DNA from: Halosimplex carlsbadense 2-9-1
Lineage (GTDB): Archaea > Halobacteriota > Halobacteria > Halobacteriales > Haloarculaceae
Assembly (NCBI RefSeq): GCF_000337455.1
Contig: NZ_AOIU01000011.1
Location: forward strand, 1,433-60,397
DNA length: 58,965 bases
Direction of reading: 5' to 3'
In this document: in pieces, positions 27,212 to 36,700 of the stretch
Layout of the letters: every line of letters starts with the position of its first letter
Numbering within the stretch: position 1 is the stretch's first letter
Position numbers and translations under genes: made by a program
Notes under the pieces: model-generated
Databases searched by the model: none
What the model saw: the letters and a program-made list of their open reading frames with translations, nothing else
What the model was told of the DNA's origin: nothing

Positions 27212-28006
27212 CTACTCGTCGACGACGACCACGATCCGCTCGCGCCCGCTCTCGGCCGGGCAGTCGTCGGCGCGCTCGACCGGGACCGGCGCGTCCAGCG
27301 ACTCGACGACCGCCTGCGGCGCGAGGACGGTCATGTCGACCCGCAGCCGGCCGTTCCCGCCGACGCTCGACGGGAAGTACGACCCGTTGGTCCCGTAGAG
27401 GACCGGCGTATCCGTCCGGCCCGTCCCGTTGAAGACGCAGGCCCGCGCGGCCGGGAACGAGACCTGCTCCCGGTAGACGAAATCGTTGTCGACCGTCGCC
27501 GACCCGACGACGACCGCCGCCGACTGTTCAGGGTCCGCGGGCAACTCCGCCGAGCCGTGAACGCTGGTCTCGTAGGACAGCGGGCTCGTCCCGAGGTCGG
27601 TGGCGACGAGCGCGCCGCCGGCGAGGGCCACCACGACGACGGCGGCGACGGCCTCCCCCCGGCGGAGCCTGTACCGGCGCTCCTCGACGACGTAGATCGC
27701 GCCGAGCAGCGCGACCAGCGCGAGCACGACGAACACGAACGTCCCCGTAGCCCCGAAGCTGTGCGTCGACGCCGCGTAGCCGGCGGTTCCGGCGACCAGC
27801 GCGGCGTACAGGAACAGCGACCCCTGGCGAAAGCGGGTCGTCGCCGCCCCGACCAGCGCGAGGGTCGCCGCCAGCGCGAACAGCGCCGACTGGACGGTCA
27901 CCGACAGGTCCGGCCCGACGCGTCGCGCGAACACCGCCACCGCGGCCACCACCGCTATCGCGGCGACGAGTTCGCCGACCCGCCACCCGAGCGACCGCTC
28001 GCTCAT
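27212..28006 (-). CDS. Hypothetical membrane protein with extracytoplasmic domain
   Basis: A 264-aa protein with about five N-terminal membrane helices in residues 10-145 (for example GELVAAIAVVAAVAVFA and TFVFVVLALVALLGAIY), then a single exported C-terminal domain rich in beta strands (DNDFVYREQVSFPAARACVF). The C-terminal domain has two Cys, in ARACVF and ADDCPAE, that could pair. No family is recognised. The ATG at 28006 is preferred to a GTG two codons earlier. It sits between two Gfo/Idh/MocA genes on the same strand, with spacers that argue against tight coupling. Confidence 0.7.
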   Translation of the reverse strand: MSERSLGWRVGELVAAIAVVAAVAVFARRVGPDLSVTVQSALFALAATLALVGAATTRFRQGSLFLYAALVAGTAGYAASTHSFGATGTFVFVVLALVALLGAIYVVEERRYRLRRGEAVAAVVVVALAGGALVATDLGTSPLSYETSVHGSAELPADPEQSAAVVVGSATVDNDFVYREQVSFPAARACVFNGTGRTDTPVLYGTNGSYFPSSVGGNGRLRVDMTVLAPQAVVESLDAPVPVERADDCPAESGRERIVVVVDE

Positions 28007-28133
28007 CGGCACACCTCCGTCGCCGGACCGAGAGACACTGCAGACACACCCGCGCGTTCATGTCAAACCCACAAAACACCTGCGACCGAGCGGCGTGCGC
28101 CGGCGCTCCCTGCGATCCCGTCCGCGGCGGGCG

Positions 28134-29168
28134 TCAGTCGACGAGCGGGAGCCCCTCGCCGGCGTCGGCGCTCCGACGGGCCGTCTCGACGATCCGGTGG
28201 GCCTCCCGGCAGAAGGCCGGGTCGCTCGGCCCCTCCGGGTCGGCGCCCGTCTCCAGACAGTGGACCAGATACGAGACCAGATCGCCGTCTCGGTCGGGTA
28301 GATCGTCCGGTTCGACCGCGTACCCCTCGGGCCGCTCGGCGGTCGTCACGCGGATCGGCGTCCCGCGTTCGCGGGTGCTGATCGCCCCGTCGGACCCCGC
28401 GATCTCGTAGCCCGTCGCCGGCTGGGGTTCGGCCTCCCAGGGGTGGCTGAGCAGTCGCCAGTTCGTCTGGAGCGTCGACAGCCCCGCCTCGTACCGACAG
28501 ACCGTCGAACTCTGTACGTCCACGGCCAGGTCCTCGGGGACGAACCGCTCGGCTGTCACCCGCTCGGGGAGCTCGCCGCCGCGGAACCACGTCGAAAATG
28601 TGGCACCGTACCCCAGGTAGTCGAGCATCGAGCCGCCGTCGTCGGCGTCGTAGAACCACGACTCGGCAGGCGGTGCGCCGGCGTTCCCGCCGTAGTACTG
28701 CACCTCCCGAACGTCGCCGACCGTCCCCTCGGCGACCAGCCGCCGGAGTGTGTGCATGAGGGGATCCCACGTCGACGGCCAGTTGATCACGAACAGTTCG
28801 TCGTCGACGGCGTCGAGCATCCGGTCGCAGTCGGCGAGCGTGTGGGCCATCGGTTTCTCGACCGCGAGCGCGTCGATATCGTAGCCGACGACGCGCTCGA
28901 CGAACGCGGCGTGCTCGGCGTTGCGCGGACACCCCAACACTACGTCGGGGTCGGTCGCTTCGAGACAGTCGTCGAGGTCGGAGAAGACGGCCGATTCGGG
29001 CACGTCGAGGTCCGCCACCGCGCCTTCGAGTGACCCCGTGGAGGTTTCGGGGCGCTCGTCGCAGACGCCGACGAGTTCGGCGTCGGGGTGGTCGCGCACC
29101 CACTCCAGGTTTCGGTTCTGGTGCATCTGGTCGAAGTTCGCGCCGACGAATCGCCAGGACATACCCAT
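28134..29168 (-). CDS. Gfo/Idh/MocA-family oxidoreductase
   Basis: A 344-aa oxidoreductase. The N-terminal nucleotide-binding domain has an atypical opening (MSWRFVGANFDQMHQNRNLE, without a classic GxGxxG), then VVLGCPRNAEHAAFVE and the diagnostic AVEKPMAHTLADCDRM with the catalytic Lys. The C-terminal domain has GGSMLDYLGYGATFSTWF at the substrate site. The glycine-poor nucleotide loop suggests altered cofactor binding compared with the neighbour at 25988-27130. It may act on a sugar or sugar acid. ATGs at 29168 and 29162 are both possible. Confidence 0.85.
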   Translation of the reverse strand: MGMSWRFVGANFDQMHQNRNLEWVRDHPDAELVGVCDERPETSTGSLEGAVADLDVPESAVFSDLDDCLEATDPDVVLGCPRNAEHAAFVERVVGYDIDALAVEKPMAHTLADCDRMLDAVDDELFVINWPSTWDPLMHTLRRLVAEGTVGDVREVQYYGGNAGAPPAESWFYDADDGGSMLDYLGYGATFSTWFRGGELPERVTAERFVPEDLAVDVQSSTVCRYEAGLSTLQTNWRLLSHPWEAEPQPATGYEIAGSDGAISTRERGTPIRVTTAERPEGYAVEPDDLPDRDGDLVSYLVHCLETGADPEGPSDPAFCREAHRIVETARRSADAGEGLPLVD

Positions 29169-29201
29169 CGATGGCCGCGGGCGGGCAAGGCGTTTGGGGC
29201 C

Positions 29202-29624
29202 TCAGGCCAGTCCCGCCCGTCCCTCGCGGGCGACCGTGTAGCCGACCACGACGACCATCCAGACGGCGACCCCGGCCATGAACAGCCCGAACGGCACCTC
29301 GTGTCCGAGGTTCCAGGCGAACAGGAGTCCCTGAACGGCGGCCATCAGCGCCATCGTCGCGGCGGTCACGACCCCCAGAACCGACGGGTCCTCCGGCGGA
29401 TCGATGCGACCCGCGCCCTCGATGAACAGCATCGTCGCGAGCATCAGCGCCGGGAGCGACACCACGGCGACCGGCTTCGACGTGACGTTGTCGGGCTCGC
29501 CCGACGCCGAGAAGTGGACCGCCATCTCCGCCGGAAGCTGCTCCCACAGCGCCAGCCCCGACAGCAGCGTCGCCACGATCAGCGCCAGCGACAGCCAGTC
29601 GTAGCGGTCGAGTCGGAGGGCCAT
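29202..29624 (-). CDS. DUF1648-type (SdpI-like) small membrane protein
   Basis: A 140-aa protein with four predicted membrane helices. The first loop contains LPAEMAVHFSASGEPDNV, the conserved segment of DUF1648 proteins related to the SdpI immunity family. A short amphipathic loop and the helices LPALMLATMLFIEGA, VTAATMALMAAVQGLLF and FGLFMAGVAVWMVVVVG follow. Function in archaea is unknown. The ATG at 29624 is preferred to a TTG at 29630. It lies 33 bp upstream of the divergent-in-function but same-strand oxidoreductase gene. Confidence 0.82.
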   Translation of the reverse strand: MALRLDRYDWLSLALIVATLLSGLALWEQLPAEMAVHFSASGEPDNVTSKPVAVVSLPALMLATMLFIEGAGRIDPPEDPSVLGVVTAATMALMAAVQGLLFAWNLGHEVPFGLFMAGVAVWMVVVVGYTVAREGRAGLA

Positions 29625-29700
29625 GTACAACTGTTCTCACTCGACTGTCAAGAAGCCGTTCGGTTCGGTGCGACGAGTCGCCGGCTGTGGCCCCGGGCGC

Positions 29701-30738
29701 TCAGTCGCCCGCTGCGGACTGGCCGCCGCCGCCACTGCTACCGGTCGACAGCGGCGTACGCTCGACGACCGTCCCGTCGTAGGTCGGGTACTGCTCGACG
29801 ATCTCTCCGCTCTCGACGTCGCCGTCCTCGACCATCTCTTCGAGCAGCCACCACGCGACCTCGACGTGTTCGGACTTGGCGGTGTAGTACTCCTCGGGGA
29901 CGCCCAGCGCGTCCATGCGCTCGGGCTCGGCCCACGTCTTCCCGTAGACGAGCGTCCCGTCGTCGGTGATCTCGTCGAAGGGCCGCCGGAGCGTGCGGGC
30001 CATCCGCTTGAGCCGTCGGCGGTGCTGGGCGGCGTCCTTGAAGACGCTCGTGCAGAAGTACACCTGCTCGTGGTCGCCCATCTGGTCCAAAATTTCCTCG
30101 CGCGGGCTGTCGACGGCGCTCATGTGCTCGTCGCGGAGTTCGAAGCCCTCCTCCTGCATCCGGCGGTAGTTCCCGTCGGACATCTCGAACTCGTTGATGT
30201 TGCAAAAGTCCGCCGCACCCTCGTCGAGGAAGTCGATGAACTCCTGTTCGGGCCGGATGCCCGGGATCTCGAAGGCGGGCGTCAGGCCCTCCTCGCGGGC
30301 GATATAGAGGATCTCTTCCCACTCGGTGCCGTGGAGGTCGCCCCACTGCTCGTAGGGTGGGTGAAAGCGGATCTCGTCGAGACCCGCTTCGGAGAGCCGG
30401 CGCATGTTCTCGCGGCCGCCGGTGATGCCGGTGTAGAGGTGCGTGTGGAAGTCCTCGCCGTACTCGTCTTTCAGCAGGGAGAGATAGCGGGTGGTGCGGC
30501 CCATCGCCTCCTGGGGCTCGCCGCCGGTGATAGACGCCCCGAGCGCGTCCATCCGCTCGGCCTCTTCGAGCACGTCGTCGTCGGACTCGACGGGGCGCTC
30601 GTTGGCGTACACCTGGTTGACGTTCTTGCGGTTCTCGCCGAGGGGACAGTAGAAACAGTCGCGCTGGTCGCAGTAGCCGTAGACGAACAGCACCATCTTC
30701 CCGCCTTTGGCGCACTGTTCGCAGCCCTCGGATATCAT
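29701..30738 (-). CDS. Uncharacterised radical SAM protein with CX4CX2C cluster motif
   Basis: A 345-aa cytoplasmic protein. An N-terminal CEQC pair is followed by YGYCDQRDCFYCPLGENR, a cluster motif spaced CX4CX2C instead of the usual CX3CX2C. Radical SAM fold features continue with GASITGGEPQEAMG (the GGE SAM-binding motif), THLYTGITGG, IRFHPPYEQWGDLHG and FEIPGIRPEQE. A disordered Gly/Ser-rich tail ends the protein. The substrate is unknown; related haloarchaeal genes are annotated only as radical SAM. The ATG at 30738 fits. It is divergent from the MFS gene. Confidence 0.82.
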   Translation of the reverse strand: MISEGCEQCAKGGKMVLFVYGYCDQRDCFYCPLGENRKNVNQVYANERPVESDDDVLEEAERMDALGASITGGEPQEAMGRTTRYLSLLKDEYGEDFHTHLYTGITGGRENMRRLSEAGLDEIRFHPPYEQWGDLHGTEWEEILYIAREEGLTPAFEIPGIRPEQEFIDFLDEGAADFCNINEFEMSDGNYRRMQEEGFELRDEHMSAVDSPREEILDQMGDHEQVYFCTSVFKDAAQHRRRLKRMARTLRRPFDEITDDGTLVYGKTWAEPERMDALGVPEEYYTAKSEHVEVAWWLLEEMVEDGDVESGEIVEQYPTYDGTVVERTPLSTGSSGGGGQSAAGD

Positions 30739-30936
30739 TGCCCCTACCTATCCCGTCGAGCGGGAAAAGTCGTGCGTTCCCGAATCGGGGGTGTGAATCG
30801 GTGGCGTTCGACCCGCGCGCGAACCGGAAACCTCGGCCGCGAACGCGACCCTATTAGGGGTCCACCCGTTCGACTCGGCCAGTGAGCCGGAGCGAGTCGC
30901 ACGTAAACGGATCGACGGACCCGACGGGCCACCGAC

Positions 30937-32118
30937 GTGACTGACTCGACCGACCGCCACGAGCGCCTGCTGTGGACGGTCGCCATCTTCGCGTTCGTCA
31001 CGACCGACGCCGTCGGGTTTCAACTGCGGGGCGCCCTGCTGCCCAGTATCGAGGGCAGCTTCGAGGTCTCGCAGGCGGCGCTCGGCCTCGTCGCCACGGC
31101 GGGCACGCTGGGGTTCGTCGCCTCGGTGCTGGTCGTCGGGCTGGTCGCCGGGCGCATCGACATCTACCGCGCGCTGGTGGGGAGCGCCGCCGTCGTCGCC
31201 GTCGGCGCCGTCCTCACGGGGATCGCGCCGGTCTTTCTCGTCTTCCTCGCGGCCCTCTTCCTCCGCGGGGTCGCTACCGGGCCGTTCCGCGCGCTCGACC
31301 GCGCGGTGCTGGGCCACCTCTACCCCGACGGCCGCGCGCGGATCTTCAACCGCTACGCCCTCGTCTGGGCCGCCGGCGCCGCCGCGGGGCCGCTGGTCGT
31401 CACCGCCGCGCTCGCGGCCGGGAACTGGCGGTTCGCCTACGGCGTCGTCGCAGTCGGCTTCCTCGTCTCGACGATCCTGCTCGCCCGGCTGGACCTGCCC
31501 GACTCGGTCGCGACCGAGCGGGAACTCACTCTCGACGACCTCCGGGAAGTCGTCCGCAAGCCCGCCGTCGCCGGGATGACCGGCGTACTCGTGTTCAACG
31601 GCGGCATCGAGGGGACGCTGTTCACGTGGCTCCCGTACTTCGCCGGCCGACAGCTCCCCGCCGCCGAGGCCAATCTCGTCCTCTCGACGTTCCTCGCCGC
31701 CTACGTCCCGGGCCGCCTGGCCTACAGCTACCTCGCCGACCGCACTGGCCGCACGCTCGACCTGGTGCTCGTGACGCTGACGCTCACCATGCCCGCGTTG
31801 CTCGCGACGATCTACCTCGCGAGCGGGCGCTGGCTGTTCGTCGCGGTCTTCGCGCTCGGGCTGGTGATCTCGGCGACGTTCCCGACGCTGTCGGCCTTCG
31901 GCATGAACGCCGCCCCGGAGTACAGCGGCCCCGTCAACGCCATCTCGACGAGCGCCGGCTACGTCGGCATCGCGCTGGTGCCGCCCGTCGTCGGCCTGCT
32001 GGCCGAGCGCGTCGGCCTGCGCGGGGCGCTCGGAATCTTGCCCGTCCTGCTGGTGGCGATGCTCGTCGTCGCCGCGGTGACGCGGGTGTATCAGGCTCGT
32101 CGCGGCGCGCCGACGTGA
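30937..32118 (+). CDS. Major facilitator superfamily transporter
   Basis: A 393-aa membrane protein with 12 predicted helices in two six-helix halves. The helix 2-3 loop holds VGLVAGRIDIYRALVG (the MFS motif A position) and the symmetric loop after helix 8 reads YSYLADRTGRTLDLV. FLRGVATGPFRALDRAVLG corresponds to the conserved helix 4 region. The substrate cannot be predicted. The start is a GTG at 30937, about 80 nt after a CCTATTAGG TATA-like sequence in the shared upstream region with the radical SAM gene. Confidence 0.88.
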   Translation: MTDSTDRHERLLWTVAIFAFVTTDAVGFQLRGALLPSIEGSFEVSQAALGLVATAGTLGFVASVLVVGLVAGRIDIYRALVGSAAVVAVGAVLTGIAPVFLVFLAALFLRGVATGPFRALDRAVLGHLYPDGRARIFNRYALVWAAGAAAGPLVVTAALAAGNWRFAYGVVAVGFLVSTILLARLDLPDSVATERELTLDDLREVVRKPAVAGMTGVLVFNGGIEGTLFTWLPYFAGRQLPAAEANLVLSTFLAAYVPGRLAYSYLADRTGRTLDLVLVTLTLTMPALLATIYLASGRWLFVAVFALGLVISATFPTLSAFGMNAAPEYSGPVNAISTSAGYVGIALVPPVVGLLAERVGLRGALGILPVLLVAMLVVAAVTRVYQARRGAPT

Positions 32119-32201
32119 GCGCCCCCGTCCCGACACGTCGCCCCCACACCACGCGATACACCCCCGAAGACTGATACAGGCCCGTTGCCTACGCCCGATC
32201 G

Positions 32202-33287
32202 ATGCTGCTGGTCCTGTGCGTGGACCTCGACGACGACCTCGGTCGGAAGACGGGCGTCGACACGCCGGTGGTCGGCCGCGACGCCGTCGAGGCCGCGGCC
32301 GTCGAGTTGGCGACCGCAGACCCGGAGGACAGCGACGTGAACGTCCTCTTCGAGGGGCTGCACGTCGCCGACCGGGTCACCGACGAGTCCGTCGAGGTGG
32401 CGGCGGTGACGGGCGTCGACGGCAGCGACGTGGCCGCCAACCGCGCCGTCGGCGAGGAACTCGACGAGGTGCTCGCCGGACTCGTGACGGGCGAGGACGT
32501 GCGCGCGGTGGTCGTCACCGACGGCGCCCAGGACGAGTCGGTGCTGCCCGTCATCCGCTCGCGGGTGCCCATCGACGGCGTCCAGCGCGTCGTCGTCCGC
32601 CAGGCCCAGGATCTGGAATCGATGTACTACACGATCAAGCAGGTGCTCGACGACCCGGAGACCCGGGGGACGATCCTCATCCCGATGGGGATCGTCCTGC
32701 TGATCTACCCGCTGTCGCTGCTGGCCGAGCGCCTCGACATGCCCGGCGCGGTCTTCGGCGTCACGTCGGCGCTGATCGGCTTCTACCTGCTGTCCCGGGG
32801 GCTGGCGCTGGGCGAGCGACTCGACTCGTTCGTCGACCGGATCCGCGAGGGGCTGTACGCCGGTCGCGTCTCGCTGGTGACGTACTTCGTGGCCGGGCTG
32901 CTGTTGATGATCGGCGGGTTCACCGGCGTCCAGACGGTCCAGGACCTCCAGGCGGGTACGGGCGACGCGCTGACGGTCATCGAAGTGATCGCGGCGATGG
33001 TGTACGGATCGCTTCGCTGGTTCGCCGCAGCCGGCGTGACGAGCAGTTTCGGCCGCGTCGTCGACGGCTACATCGACGGCGAGTTCGAGTGGCGCCACCT
33101 CAACGCGCCCGTCTACGTGCTGGCCATCGCCTTCGTCCTCCACGGCGTCACCAGCTTCGTCCTCGCCTACGGCGACCTGTCGTATCTCGCCTTCACCCTC
33201 ACCGGCGCGACGCTGCTCGGCCTGGCCAGCACCTTCGCGCTCGCGCTCGCCGAGTCGCGGTTCGGGGGGCGGGTCAACCCCACCTAG
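32202..33287 (+). CDS. DUF373 family membrane protein
   Basis: A 361-aa archaeal DUF373 protein. The soluble N-terminal third begins MLLVLCVDLDDDLGRKTGV, a family signature with an acidic DxDDD cluster, and includes DGAQDESVLPVIRSRVPIDG. From about residue 150 come roughly six membrane helices. DUF373 is widespread in archaea without a known function; the acidic cluster suggests nucleotide or metal binding. Its stop overlaps the convergent small gene by 4 nt. The ATG at 32202 begins exactly at the conserved start. Confidence 0.9.
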   Translation: MLLVLCVDLDDDLGRKTGVDTPVVGRDAVEAAAVELATADPEDSDVNVLFEGLHVADRVTDESVEVAAVTGVDGSDVAANRAVGEELDEVLAGLVTGEDVRAVVVTDGAQDESVLPVIRSRVPIDGVQRVVVRQAQDLESMYYTIKQVLDDPETRGTILIPMGIVLLIYPLSLLAERLDMPGAVFGVTSALIGFYLLSRGLALGERLDSFVDRIREGLYAGRVSLVTYFVAGLLLMIGGFTGVQTVQDLQAGTGDALTVIEVIAAMVYGSLRWFAAAGVTSSFGRVVDGYIDGEFEWRHLNAPVYVLAIAFVLHGVTSFVLAYGDLSYLAFTLTGATLLGLASTFALALAESRFGGRVNPT

Positions 33288-33640
33288 GACCGCTCTCGGG
33301 ACTGGCTCACCAGGAACCCGCAGCCGGCGATCAGGACGATGACCCCGCCCAGCAGGAGCCGCCCGCTCCCGGTCGCCGTCCCGACGACGATCCCCGTCCA
33401 GGCGAGGCCGAAGATGCCGTGGGCCAGCGCGAACAGCCGCCGGCCCCGCCGGTAGAAGACGACCGCGCCGAGCAACAGCGCGGCCGCGAGGACGGCCGCC
33501 GAGAGCGCGACCGGCCGCACCCGCAGGCCGCCCAGCGGGACGGGCCCCACGAGCGGTTCGAGCAGAAAGGTCAGCCCCGCGAGGCCGACGAGCGTCCCGA
33601 CGGCGGCCGGTCCGGGTTCGAGGTCGAGCGTGTCGGTCAC
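33284..33640 (-). CDS. Hypothetical small membrane protein
   Basis: A 118-aa protein with four predicted helices (AVGTLVGLAGLTFLLEPLV, VALSAAVLAAALLLGAVVF, LFALAHGIFGLAWTGIVVG, LLLGGVIVLIAGCGFLVS) and little loop sequence. No family is recognised. The start is GTG at 33640. It overlaps the 3' end of the DUF373 gene by 4 nt in convergent orientation, so the two transcripts could interfere at their ends. Confidence 0.7.
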   Translation of the reverse strand: MTDTLDLEPGPAAVGTLVGLAGLTFLLEPLVGPVPLGGLRVRPVALSAAVLAAALLLGAVVFYRRGRRLFALAHGIFGLAWTGIVVGTATGSGRLLLGGVIVLIAGCGFLVSQSRERS

Positions 33641-33795
33641 GGCGCGTCGTTGGGACCGGACCGCGGTGAACCTTCCGACGGGTCCCGGGGGCGGGACACG
33701 GCAGCGACCGCCGTCTGCGACGCTCTCACCCCCGGCGACGGTACTTTTATCGCGCCCGCCCCGCTATCCGGTGTCGTGTCAACGATCGGACGAGG

Positions 33796-36700
33796 GTGTG
33801 GCCGGGCGACCCGTGGGAGGCCGCGGCAGTGGCCGCCGCCGGTCGGTCGGACGGTTCGGAGCCGACGATGACGGACGGCGATTCGGAACCGTCCGTCGGA
33901 GAGCCGACCGATAGCGAGTCGACGGAATCCGCGGCGGCGACCGGCGGCGCGGTCGCCGACGCGGTCCGGGGTCGTCGGTGTGTCGCCGTGGCGCTCGCGG
34001 ACGGCCGCGTCGCCGACGCGACGGCCCCGCTCGACGACGCCCTGGGAGTGGCCACGGCGGTCGCAGCCGGCGACGCGGACTTTTACGACGGCCTCGCGGC
34101 CGCCGCGACGGACGCCGCGCCGGTCGAGCGGATCGCGGCGGCGGCCGCCGAGGGAGCGGCGACCGACGGGACCGCGGTGGCGGTCGAGACCGACGCGGGC
34201 CGGCGGGTGTTCCGCCACGCCGGTCTGACGTGTCCCCCCGGCTCGGCGGCCGACCGGGTGGCGCTGTTCGAGGACGTGACGCGACTCCGGGAGGGCGCCG
34301 AGCGGCTCGACCTGTTCGAGACGCTCGCCGAGCGCGCCCGCGACGGCCTCGTCGCGACCGACGGTGCGGGCCGGGTCGCCTACTGCAACGAGTCGTTCGC
34401 GGCCTGGCTCTGCGCCGACCCGGCGACGCTCGTCGGACAGCGGGTCGAGCGGCTCGTCACCGAGCGCTCCGCGTGGGCGGCCGCGGTCGCCGACCTCGAC
34501 CCCGAGACCGAACTGACTCACGAGCTCGCGTTCGACGGCGACGGGGCGTGCGTCGAGCTCTCGGTCGCGCTGACCGGGCGGCCGGACGGTGGCGTCCTCG
34601 GCGCGGTTCGCCGTCCCGGAGGGGAGGCCGAGCGGGCCGACCGCGTCGAGCAGTACCGGACGCTCGTCGAGAACGCGGCCGACCCGATGTGGGTCGTCGA
34701 CGCCGACGACCGGATCACACTTGCCAACGCGGCGATGGGCGAGTTCCTCGGCGCCGACCCCGCGGACCTGGAGGGGCTGCCGGTGAGCGATCCGGTTCCG
34801 TCCGGGGCGGCGGAGCGGATCGCCGCGGCCCTGGAGACCGTCCGCGCGGGCGACCGCCGCCGGTGGCACGACACCGACCTGCGGCTCCCGGACGCCGACG
34901 GTCGCGACCGTCGGTTCGAGGCCACCTTCGGGCCGGTGCGGGCCGACGGGGCCGTCGTCGGAACGGTCGGCACCTTCCGGGACGTGACCGAGCGCGAGCG
35001 CCGCCGGACGGAACTCGAACGGCTCCGACGGCTGCTCGCCGGCGTCGTCCGCACGGACATCGCCGAGGGCGTCCGCGAGATCGGCGAGCTGGCCGACCAC
35101 CTGGTCGAGACCGTCGACGGGGAGCCCGCGTCGCTCGCGGCGGCGATCCGCGAGTGCGCCGACGCGCTGGCGGCGCTGGTCACCAAGACCGCCGCGGTCG
35201 ACCGCATCGTCGACACCGACCCCGAACCGACGACCGTCGCCCTCGACGAGGCCGTCGACAGAGCCGTCACGTCGGTCGGCGACGACGCGGCGGCGACCGT
35301 CGACGTGGACGTGCCGTCGGTCGACGTCCGGGCCGTCCCGGTCGTCGACCTGGCGGTCCGCAACCTCCTCGAGAACGCCGTGGAACACGGTTCCACGAGC
35401 CCTGCTTCGCAGACTCAGCAGGACGCGCTCCGCAACGCCGGCGAGGCGCCGACCGTCTCGGTGACGGCCGAGGTCGCGGAGCGGTCGGTGGCCCTCTCCG
35501 TCGTCGACGACGGTCCGGGGATCCCCGACGCGGAGCTGGCGGCGCTCGAACGCGGCGCGGAGACGCCGCTGGAACACGGCAGCGGCGTCGGCCTCTGGCT
35601 GGTCGAGTGGGTCGTCGCCAAGTCCGGCGGCGACCTGTCGTTCGCGACCGACGACGGCACCCGCGCGACGGTCCGGTTCGACCGCGCCGATACCGCGAAC
35701 GCTCCGCTGAGCGGGTCCGACGGCGAGGGGCCGACCGATAGGGAGTCCGACGACGCCGACGTGCGCGTCTGTCACCTGGACCCGGACCGCTCGGCGACCG
35801 CGCGGATCCGGGACGCCGCCGCCGGCGTCGCCCCGACCGTCACGGTCGAGCGCGCCGAGGGGGTCGACGGCGCCGTCGACGCCCTGGCGACCGGCCGCGT
35901 CGACTGCCTGGTGATCGACCGCCTCGACGACTCCGGGTGGGACCGACTCGCCGACGCGGCCGCGGCGGCCGACGCCCCCGTGGTCTGCTACGCCGGCGCC
36001 GCCCATACCGGCGACGAGGCGCGTCTCACTGCCGTCGACAGCCTCGTCGAGAAGGGTACGGGGACCGCTCCGGCCGCGTTTCTGGTCGAGAAGGTCCTCG
36101 CGCTCGTCGGCGCCGACGCCGACGCGCCTCGAGAGCGGGACGCCGGTGCGGGGACGGCTGAGGGCGGTAGCGATGCAGGAGCGACCGGGGGCACTGTCGA
36201 CGCCGACGAGGCCGGCGATCCGTCCACCGCCGAACTCACCGAAGCAACCGACCCGTCCGTCGGTGCGGCGCTCCGCGTCGTGACCGACGCGGGAACGGTG
36301 ACCCGCGTGCCGGACGGCCATCCCGGGTTCGCCGACGCGGTCGACCCGCCGGCGGACGGCGAGGAAGCGACGGTCGGGACGAGTCGGCGCCGCGTCGGCG
36401 AGTGGACCCTCTCGCTGTCGGTCGAGGGCGACGACATCCGGGTGCGCTACGCGCGGGACCTGACGCCCCAGGTCGAGCGCGAGCGCCGTCGCGCGCTGCT
36501 GTCGGCGCTGGTCGACCACGCCCGCGACCGCATCTCGGTCGTCGACGCCAACGGCGAGGTGGTGTACCACAACGAGGCGTTCGCCGACGCGCTGGGTCAC
36601 GAGGACATGGTCGGGGTCCACTCGGCGGAGTTCATGGCGCCGGGCGAGCTGGAGAAGGGCCAACTGGCCGTCCAGCGGTTGCTCGCGACGCCGGAGCTGG

